This document shows, in pieces, positions 41,816 to 47,602 of a stretch of 47,602 nt of DNA. The stretch comes from Chloroflexota bacterium. Lineage in GTDB: Bacteria > Chloroflexota > Ktedonobacteria > Ktedonobacterales > Ktedonobacteraceae. The stretch is from NCBI GenBank assembly GCA_902810755.1, contig CADDYT010000037.1, positions 1 through 47,602 of the forward strand, given 5' to 3'. Below the pieces are notes generated by a model. The model saw nothing but the letters and a program-made list of their open reading frames with translations, searched no databases and was not told the DNA's origin. How positions within the stretch are numbered: the stretch's first letter is position 1; every line of letters starts with the position of its first letter. A program made the translations under genes and the position numbers.

Positions 41816-42130
41816 CGGCGGCTCCTTTCACCAGTCTCTCTCTAGCTCTTGCGTGAAAGTATACCGCACGGGATAGCTTCTGGCAACAGATTTCCCGCCA
41901 TACCATCCGATGAGCAACAGACCCGGACATAGCATGCCATGCCTTCTGGCAAACATTTGCAACTCACACGTGCTATACTGATGTATAATTTGTCCCTGTA
42001 TGCCATGCTTCGCTCCCGCTCAGCATCCGGGGCCAGTGTTTGTCTGGCATGGGGCGCGTGGATGCTGAGCGGGAGCGAAGCATGACACGTGAGGGTGCTG
42101 GGTATCTTTTTTCTGAAATGGAGTAATTCT
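41816..42130. repeat. Intergenic gap with an intact copy of the second palindrome family
   Basis: Perfect 24-bp arms at 42005-42028 and 42060-42083 (one arm reads ATGCTTCGCTCCCGCTCAGC followed by ATCC) surround a 31-bp loop. The same CATGCTTCGCT/AGCGAAGCATG core occurs at 37222-37248 and 47291-47320. The remainder of the gap is featureless. Confidence 0.85.
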
Positions 42131-42914
42131 ATGCCTGATAATAACTGGAACGCGGCGCTGTACGATCAGAAGCACGCATTTGTCTTTGAGTACGGGAAAG
42201 GGCTACTGGCGCTGCTGGAGCCGCAGGAGGGCGAAAAAATCCTTGATCTTGGCTGCGGCACGGGCCACCTGGCGCGCCAGATGGCGGAGGCGGGCGCGCA
42301 GGTGGTGGGCCTCGACAGCTCGCCGCAGATGATCGAGCAGGCGCGCAAGGCATATCCCGATATTGAGTTTCTGGTGGCCGACGCGCGCGATTTCTCGTTC
42401 CCCTACCAGTTCGACGCTGTCTTCTCCAACGCAACGCTGCACTGGATACCCGAAGCAGAGCGCGTCGTAGCGTGTATCAGCGCGGCCCTGCTCCCCGGCG
42501 GTCGCTTCGTGGCCGAATTTGGCGGCAAAGGCAACGTCGCCACTATTGTCAGCGCGCTGCAAGCGGCGGCGGTGGAAGTGGCGGGTGTCGCGGTAAAAGC
42601 CGACTGGTATTATCCCTCAATTGGCGAGTATACCCCGCTGCTGGAAAAATACGGACTGGCCGTGCAGAGCGCCGTTCTCTTTGACCGGCCAACAAAGCTG
42701 GAAGAGGGCGAAAACGGCATGCGCAACTGGATCGCCATGTTTTGCCAGGCCATGCTGCGTCCCATCCCGGCTGATCTGAGGCCGCAGGTGATCGAACGCA
42801 TTGAAACCATCCTACGCCCTAAACTGTTCAAAGACGGCAACTGGTACGCCGATTACCGCCGCCTGCGGATTGTGGCTTATAGAGAGTCAAGAAAAAACGC
42901 CCATATGGGCGGGT

Positions 42915-42916
<2 letters not shown>
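42131..42916 (+). CDS. SAM-dependent methyltransferase (trans-aconitate methyltransferase-like)
   Basis: A 261-residue class I methyltransferase. ILDLGCGTGHLARQMAEAG is the SAM loop (near residue 38), VVGLDSSPQMIEQARKAYP the second motif, FLVADARDFSFP the third and FDAVFSNATLHWIPEAERV the post-motif with the family's HW pair. LLPGGRFVAEFGGKGNV follows. The pattern matches Tam-type enzymes. The ATG at 42131 has TGGAG upstream. The last codons (KNAHMGG) coincide with the hairpin and T-run that end the convergent 5S rRNA gene, so the C-terminus seems to have been taken from that terminator. Confidence 0.85.
42889..42911 (-). terminator. Rho-independent terminator of the 5S rRNA gene
   Basis: On the minus strand CGCCCATATGGGCG is a self-complementary stem followed by TTTTTTC. 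It starts a few bases after the 5S 3' end and lies inside the last codons of the convergent methyltransferase gene. Confidence 0.75.
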
Positions 42917-43034
<118 letters not shown>

Positions 43035-43069
43035 GCCCGCACATACGAGCGTTCTCTTTGACGAGGCGT

Positions 43070-43098
43070 ATATTACTACACTTCCCTGATCCTGTCAA
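43070..43098 (-). promoter_or_regulatory. 5S rRNA promoter
   Basis: On the minus strand TTGACA (43098-43093), 17-bp spacer, TAATAT (43075-43070). Spacing is ideal and the -35 is perfect. It lies about 36 bp upstream of the 5S 5' end. Confidence 0.75.
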
Positions 43099-43455
43099 CC
43101 CCTTTTTGCGGCAAATTTGTTCTTTGTGCCACCTTATCTTTTTGCTTCTTCGCTTCCAGTACGTCCTGTGTAATGAGGAACGCTCTTTTCGAGAAAAGGG
43201 GTTAGCTTTCGGCTAGCCGAACAGTCCGGTTTCGGACCAGAATTTGCACAGATTGAACAGAAGTACGTTTTTCTCATAGAGAAGGATGGAGAACTATCAA
43301 TGTTCACCTGATTTCCTTTATTTGACTGGACAGTATGTGTGCAATGAAGCGCAACGTTACCATGTGGCAAGGGTTGGAGGTAATCGATGCCGATGGATGA
43401 ACCCTTTTATGGGTGGTCTGACAAAAAAGCGTCTGTAAAGCTGAAAGGCTCTGTT
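43099..43455. other. Intergenic region upstream of the GNAT gene
   Basis: About 350 bp after the 5S promoter. It must hold the start signals of the acetyltransferase, but no strong hexamers are seen. An open stretch at 43387-43455 is in frame with that gene, but its codons do not look like a GNAT N-terminus. No repeat copy. Confidence 0.35.
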
Positions 43456-43926
43456 ATGACTATGCAGATAAAGCTCCGTAAAGCGGTTGAGACCGACTGG
43501 CCCGCGATTCTGGAGGTGGCAAACGCGTCTGTGCCAGAGTCGCCGCGCGAAAACCAGCAATGGCTCAGCAACCGTATGCGTTTTGACCAGACGGGCTATA
43601 CGCGCCGCCATTATGTCGCGCTGGATGCCGCGACCGGCAAGGTCATCGGCTACGGCGCGGTAGAGGGCGGCCAGGAGACTGGCCGCTACCGCCTCTTCAT
43701 CGTCATGCCACCCGACCGACTCACGACCGATGCGGGTGATCTCCTCTACAACCAGCTCATCGCTGACCTCTCCGCTCTGCGCGCCAGCAGCATCTGGGCG
43801 CGTGAAGCTGCCCGCGATACTGCCCTGCTCAGCTTCCTCTCACAACACGGCTTCCAGGAAACGAGTCGTTTTCCCCTGCCTGATGGCGGGGTGGAGGTGG
43901 TGGTGATGGAACGCAAGCTGGAATAG
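43456..43926 (+). CDS. GNAT-like N-acetyltransferase
   Basis: A 156-residue protein with a divergent GNAT fold. IKLRKAVETDWPAILEVANA is the usual first strand and helix. RRHYVALDAATGKVIGYGAV gives the central strands, but the acetyl-CoA loop (usually RxxGxG) is degraded (MPPDRLTTDAGDLLYNQLI). LLSFLSQHGFQETSRFPLP is the closing strand-helix with GF. It may be a GNAT with changed cofactor use. The ATG at 43456 follows AAAGG; an upstream in-frame start at 43387 would add 23 residues. Confidence 0.7.
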   Translation: MTMQIKLRKAVETDWPAILEVANASVPESPRENQQWLSNRMRFDQTGYTRRHYVALDAATGKVIGYGAVEGGQETGRYRLFIVMPPDRLTTDAGDLLYNQLIADLSALRASSIWAREAARDTALLSFLSQHGFQETSRFPLPDGGVEVVVMERKLE

Positions 43927-44152
43927 CTGTTGCTTATTCCAGCCGATAATAGAGCAGGGAAGGCCCGAATATCCATTCTTAACCTGTTCTTAACCGTATC
44001 TCAACCTCAGCAGCTTGACGATGGATAGAGGGAAATATATGCTTGGATGACGAGTAAGATACTCAAGCTTTTATAGACAATCATCGTCATGAAATAAGTT
44101 CCATGCTGTCTGCGTATGTCACGGTCACCTTACGAGAGGATGGAGGAGAAAC

Positions 44153-44686
44153 GTGAGTATTGGAGCGCCCCAGCAGTACACACTGGCGCAGATGCTGAGC
44201 GAGATGGATAGCGCCCTTGCTGATGAGATTAAGAAGCAGAGTACGAAAAGGACAGCCGATCATGTGGCAGTGGATGGCAAGCTCATTGCCGAAGAAAATG
44301 GCCGTTATGTGTACGCCTTCTCTCTGCAAGACCCCTGGGAGCCTGAAGACGATACCCCTGTTCGTGTAAAGATCAGTGGTAGCCCGGCGATACGAGGAGC
44401 CATTGTCACCTCTACGGGAACCATGATTACCATCGCTACGGAATCGAAACTCACAGCGGAGGGATTGCGGCGGGTCGAACTGGTTGATGATGCAACCGAG
44501 TTGCTGGAACGCTTGCGCGAAGCCCTGAAGAACAATGATGAAGGCCCGGCGCAACTGGGTTCAAAAGTATCAGGCTTAACCGGCTTTAGTGAGGGCAAAC
44601 GCTCCCCATCTGTCTCTTTCGGAAAATTCCGGCCTGATGAAGCGCAGAAACGGGCTATCGAGATGGCGCTGGGAACCAGCAGGTAG
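44153..44686 (+). pseudogene. N-terminal fragment of an SF1 (UPF1/DNA2-like) helicase
   Basis: 177 codons from a GTG with a GGAGGAG site. The sequence matches the N-terminal OB-like domain of SF1 AAA_11/AAA_12 helicases (VYAFSLQDPWEPEDDTPVRV, then DDATELLERLREAL). It ends with the segment before Walker A, FRPDEAQKRAIEMALGTSR, where the frame stops. In intact relatives ALG(T) is followed within a few residues by GPPGTGKT. That part is absent, so the gene is broken here. Confidence 0.65.
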
Positions 44687-44691
44687 AGAAA

Positions 44692-45861
44692 TTGAGAGTA
44701 TCATTACAGCAAGTCATGGAACAGCTTGCTCGCCTGAAAGGAGTTCAACAGCAGAGCAGTGGGCAGCGAGAGGCTGAGCGGGAGAATTTGAGCAGGCAAT
44801 GCGAAGCGTTGAAACGAGAGATAGCCCTGTTGCAGGCGCGTGAGGCCCGGCGTAATTCATCTCTGATGACGCAGTTAAATGAGGTGGCTGAGCAACGGCG
44901 GCAGGCCGATCAGAGAATGAAGTCGGTGCAGCAAGAAGCCGCGAAAATGGTTTCTCAGCAGGTGCAGCTACAAACGGAGCGCCAGCAGCATCTGGCCCAG
45001 GTTGAGCAACTTTCCTCACAACTGGCGGCTGCACAACAGATGAACGCGCTCAAACGGCTGCTCAGGGGGATCAATCTGGAACGTACAGGGCAGCAACTGC
45101 TTGAAGTAAAACAGCAGGTATGGCGGGAAGAACAATGGCTGAATGATCTGCAGGCGCGTATAGAGGCAGCTCATCGCTGTTATGAAACGGCGATAGAGGA
45201 AACAAGGCGATTGAGCAACAACTACTCCGCGCTCAAAGCGGAGCTGAATACCCCATCGAATGACGCCAGGCAGATAGCGCCTTTGCAAGCATCTCTGGCT
45301 CCTCTAACAGAGCAGATCAAGACGCTGGAGGCCAGCCTGGAACGCGAGCGAGCGGAGAACGAGCGACAATGCCGTTCGCTCGACAGTAGAAGAGCGCAGC
45401 TTGAGGAAGAGATAGCCGCTATTGACAGACAACTGGCGAACCTGGAAAAAAGCATTGTTGCCAACGCTCGCGTTGTCGCCACCACATTGAGCAAAATCTA
45501 CATGAGCCAGAGCTTGAGCGAGCGCCGCTTCGATAGCGTTATTCTCGACGAAGTATCCATGGCTCCTCTACCCACCGTCTACATCGCAGCCTCACGGGCC
45601 GAACAGTCGGTTGTCACCATAGGCGATCCGAAGCAGTTAGCCCCTATCATCAATGCGAGAGAATCGACACTGGCCAGGAAATGGTTGGGTACCGATGTGT
45701 TTGCTCTCAGAGAAATCACCCTGGAAAAAGCGCAGGCTAGCGGCGCGGGTAATAGCGCCGTTCTGACAAGCCAGTCGCGTATGCATACGGGCCTTTTTAC
45801 GGATGTAAGGGATATTCTAGAGGTTGTAGGAACACCGGGGAAGTATCAGAGAAACATTTGA
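44692..45861 (+). pseudogene. Middle fragment of the same SF1 helicase (coiled coil, motifs II-III)
   Basis: A 389-residue frame starting at a TTG five bases after the previous stop. About 260 residues are coiled coil, the insertion common in these helicases. Then come ARVVATTLSKIYMSQSL, motif II FDSVILDEVSMAP, motif III VVTIGDPKQLAPI and a motif IV-like SQSRMHTG. The Walker A domain that should lie upstream is missing. The C-terminal RecA domain is cut short after VVGTPGKYQRNI. It cannot be a working ATPase helicase alone. Expression of a coiled-coil fragment is possible but unsupported. Confidence 0.65.
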
Positions 45862-46007
45862 GTGGTTTGCCACAACTGGAAAATGTACGATGCGATGGTT
45901 GTAAAACAGGCGCTCTTATGCGTATCAAAACGCACCGTAAAGATGCCTGGTTAGAATGTGCAGCTTCTGCCCCTTGTGGCTATCGAAGAAATATCAAAAT
46001 CCAGTGA
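45861..46007 (+). pseudogene. Zinc-ribbon tail remnant after the helicase
   Basis: A frame reading SGLPQLENVRCDGCKTGALM, then KDAWLECAASAPCGYRRNI and a stop. Four Cys in CxxC-C-C spacing resemble a topoisomerase-type zinc ribbon at a protein C-terminus. It lies in another frame from the helicase middle fragment, so a frameshift or deletion separates them. I take it as the former C-terminus of the same gene. Confidence 0.5.
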
Positions 46008-46015
46008 TAACGGGT

Positions 46016-46059
46016 AATCGCGTGTCCTGCTCGGCGACCGCTAAGCAGGACACGCGATT
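46016..46059. terminator. Perfect 16-bp hairpin between convergent genes
   Basis: AATCGCGTGTCCTGCT (46016-46031) pairs perfectly with AGCAGGACACGCGATT (46044-46059); the loop is 12 bp. It lies between the helicase remnant and the convergent Cys-rich protein gene. A short T-containing run follows on the right. Likely a bidirectional terminator; no second copy is seen in the window. Confidence 0.5.
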
Positions 46060-46118
46060 GTTTCATATTGCCCTCTCGCCTGTTCCTCTGACGAGGAAAT
46101 ACGGATGGGGGCGCTGTG

Positions 46119-46532
46119 TTAGTACGCCACCATCTTCGCAATCTGCTGGAGTGACCAGGAGGCGTTTTTGCAGGCGTTGGCGCAGTTGATGTCGCCCATC
46201 TGCTCGCAGACCTCGCCAGTACGCTGAGTGACCTCAGCGGCTGCGTTGACGACGTAGCCGTAGAGCGGGTTCTGGTGCTGCATGAAGTGGGCAGCCGCCA
46301 GGCATAGCTCAGAACAGTCGCGCAGGTAGGCGCCATGCTGCCGATCGCTGTTGCCCGTCGCCGATTGCAGGCAAACATCGGAGCATTTGATGCAATCCTG
46401 AATACACTGATCCATCTCCACCTGGCTCATCGGTTCCTGGGTCGTGATGCGATCCTGCTCGTTTACCGGATTTTGCCAGCCCATCTGATTGGTCTGGCCC
46501 GTCTGATTCTGGTTGTCTGTGTTCTGTTGCAT
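46119..46532 (-). CDS. Cys-rich four-helix-bundle protein (copper storage, DUF326-like)
   Basis: A 137-residue protein. A Gln/Asn-rich N-terminus of 40 residues precedes a helical bundle with Cys on one helix face: MDQCIQDCIKCSDVCLQSA, DCSELCLAAAHFM, TGEVCEQMGDINCANACKNA. This matches the DUF326 / Csp-type four-helix bundle, in which Cys residues line the core and bind Cu(I). There is no Tat or Sec signal, so it would be cytosolic like Csp3. The number of Cys (nine) is lower than in the best-studied storage proteins. The ATG at 46532 has AAGGGAG upstream. Confidence 0.8.
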   Translation of the reverse strand: MQQNTDNQNQTGQTNQMGWQNPVNEQDRITTQEPMSQVEMDQCIQDCIKCSDVCLQSATGNSDRQHGAYLRDCSELCLAAAHFMQHQNPLYGYVVNAAAEVTQRTGEVCEQMGDINCANACKNASWSLQQIAKMVAY

Positions 46533-46634
46533 AAAACTCCCTTCGCATTCTTAATCAAGGTGATCTACAAGGTTTCATAATTGTACACGTATTGCCTTAT
46601 GCATTTGGTTACGTGGCTGACGCTACCCGTCTGT

Positions 46635-47138
46635 CTATGTGCCGATGTCTTGCGAGCCGGAGACGGGGATATCTGAGACGTTGATGGCCGAGCCAATTTT
46701 GTCGCCGGTGGTGGTTTGCGAGGGCCAGGTCTTGCCCTCGATCAGGTGCTGGAATGGCAGGTAGAGCGGTGAGGGCAATGAATCCCAGGTGAACCAGCGT
46801 ACCTCGGATTCTTCGTCGGGCGCGTTGACTTTCGGCTCGCCGCCGTTGTATTGCGCCTCCATCCAGATGGTGATGAACTGTTTCCGCTCGTCCTCGAAGA
46901 CATCATCGGTGATGCAGCGGAACGTGGGGTTGACAATGGTCAGGCCCGTCTCCTCTTTGACCTCGCGAATGGCCGTCTGCTCCGGCATCTCACCAAACTG
47001 CATATAGCCGCCCGGCGCTTTCCAGTAGCCAGGTTTGGAGACATTGGCCCGTTTGACCAGCAGGAAGCGGTCGCCCTTCATGACCAGGCAGGAGACGCCG
47101 ACAAATGGCTCCGACCCGTATTTTCCTTCCTCTCGCAT
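46635..47138 (-). CDS. Nudix hydrolase
   Basis: A 167-residue Nudix pyrophosphohydrolase. The box is complete: GGYMQFGEMPEQTAIREVKE followed by ETGL, fitting GX5EX7REUXEEXGU. SCLVMKGDRFLLVKRANVSK and PGYWKAPGG precede it, as in ADP-ribose and NTP-cleaving members. ESEVRWFTWDSLPSPLYLP closes the fold. The C-terminal 30 residues look disordered. The ATG at 47138 follows GGAGGGA. Substrate cannot be assigned. Confidence 0.9.
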   Translation of the reverse strand: MREEGKYGSEPFVGVSCLVMKGDRFLLVKRANVSKPGYWKAPGGYMQFGEMPEQTAIREVKEETGLTIVNPTFRCITDDVFEDERKQFITIWMEAQYNGGEPKVNAPDEESEVRWFTWDSLPSPLYLPFQHLIEGKTWPSQTTTGDKIGSAINVSDIPVSGSQDIGT

Positions 47139-47331
47139 ATTCGAGTCCCTCCCTGAACATCTATCCTGTTTTTCTACCCGAACGGATCAGGTGTGATTAA
47201 CGATACACGTTGCTACTATGCTCACGTGTGAATGAGAGGGTATGAGGACAGAGGTTGCTGGCACCATGCTATGAAAAACTATCGTGGACCTGTCATGCGG
47301 AGCGGCAGCGAAGCATGACATGGGCGCATGC
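47139..47331. repeat. Gap with a copy of the second palindrome family
   Basis: The run at 47291-47320 begins tgtcatgcggagcggcagcg and ends agcatgaca; its ends are 8-bp inverted. The central part matches, reversed, the copy at 37222-37248. Nothing else is seen in the gap. Confidence 0.65.
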
Positions 47332-47472
47332 CTACTGATTTTGACCCCGTTTAGAGAGCCTGTCGAGGATGATGGGGGCGATGACGCTGATGGCGGTGAA
47401 CGCGCCGTAGGCGATTGAGGCCAGCGTCAGCGCCTTGCGCATGGGAGCTTTGTTGTTCTGGTTGCCGCTCAT
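47332..47472 (-). CDS. Small single-helix membrane peptide (46 residues)
   Basis: An ATG at 47472 opens a 46-codon frame ending at TAG (47332-47334). The product has a polar start (MSGNQNNKAPMRK), one hydrophobic helix (LTLASIAYGAFTAISVIAPI) and a basic end (DRLSKRGQNQ). AAGGA lies ten bases upstream. The clear helix and flanking charges support it as a real small membrane protein. No family known to me; it runs in the same direction as the Nudix gene 190 bp downstream. Confidence 0.55.
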   Translation of the reverse strand: MSGNQNNKAPMRKALTLASIAYGAFTAISVIAPIILDRLSKRGQNQ

Positions 47473-47582
47473 GATGGGTCGTTCCTTCCGATCTTTTTAT
47501 CTGTTTGCCTGTTTATCTACAGGTTTATCTGGTTACTCTTAAGAAAGTATACAACATACCAGTGAATAGCCACCCTCCTCGA

Positions 47583-47602
47583 CCCCAGGCCACCCGCAAG
47601 GG
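47583..47602. repeat. Palindromic element arm cut by the window end
   Basis: The last 20 bases (cccaggccacccgcaaggg) match positions 8-26 of the left-end copy and stop in mid-arm. The window therefore ends inside a copy of the main palindromic family. Confidence 0.85.

Noticed and set aside
43036..43400. 23S or other rRNA next to the 5S gene
   Set aside because: No conserved 23S 3'-end sequence is present on the 5' side of the 5S gene, and a clear promoter occupies that space.

Overview
The window looks like chromosomal DNA of a high-GC Chloroflexota bacterium, probably class Ktedonobacteria. This is inferred from gene style, not from a phylogenetic marker. The signs are two zinc-ribbon Hanks-type kinases with WD40 propellers, an FHA-containing flavoprotein, C-terminal zinc-ribbon modules, a mannosyl-3-phosphoglycerate synthase, and several families of intergenic palindromes. 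Genes sit on both strands in short operons with good ribosome binding sites and frequent GTG or TTG starts.

Layout. 1-3.6 kb: a mutL-priA operon (priA runs off the left edge), with palindromic repeat elements inserted in frame in both genes. 3.7-4.3 kb: a VapBC-type toxin-antitoxin pair. 4.7-12.4 kb: housekeeping and metabolic genes (type I glutamine synthetase, PHP phosphoesterase, coiled-coil zinc-ribbon protein, DUF402 protein, SDR oxidoreductase, formate/nitrite-type channel, acyl-CoA dehydrogenase). 12.5-17.0 kb: two paralogous kinase-WD40 receptors separated by a decayed toxin gene. 17.1-20.1 kb: an operon of three exported paralogues flanked on both sides by clusters of the palindromic element. 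20.3-25.8 kb: a three-gene redox operon (FHA flavoprotein; iron-sulfur protein with two cyclic-nucleotide-binding-like domains; membrane haem-type protein). 25.9-38.2 kb: an antitoxin remnant, a TcmP-like protein, a Yip1 protein, a class V aminotransferase, GNATs, an mpgS-phosphatase pair, an amidase-HAD pair, an ion channel and a Uma2-type protein. 38.4 kb: tRNA-Thr(TGT). 38.5-41.0 kb: an operon for a lipoprotein, an NRAMP-like transporter and two PRC-barrel-like proteins. 41.1-47.5 kb: a haloacid-dehalogenase-type HAD, a methyltransferase, an isolated 5S rRNA, a wrecked SF1 helicase, a Cys-rich four-helix-bundle protein, a Nudix hydrolase and a 46-residue membrane peptide.

The most unusual signal is a palindromic element family with about 32-bp arms built on GGCCACCCGCAAGGGGTGG followed by CCCTACTATA. 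It occurs between genes and, in at least three separate protein genes (priA, mutL and the iron-sulfur gene at 22.8-24.8 kb), inside the reading frame. There it is translated into peptides such as PPARGGPTI and IVGPPLAGGLG at domain boundaries or loops. Five of the six arm frames carry no stop, and arms that gain a base do so symmetrically. Short in-frame tandem duplications (18 and 36 bp) sit beside the coding copies. Both window ends lie in or beside copies. This resembles in concept the palindromic elements found in Rickettsia genes, but the sequence is different and no transposase is present here.
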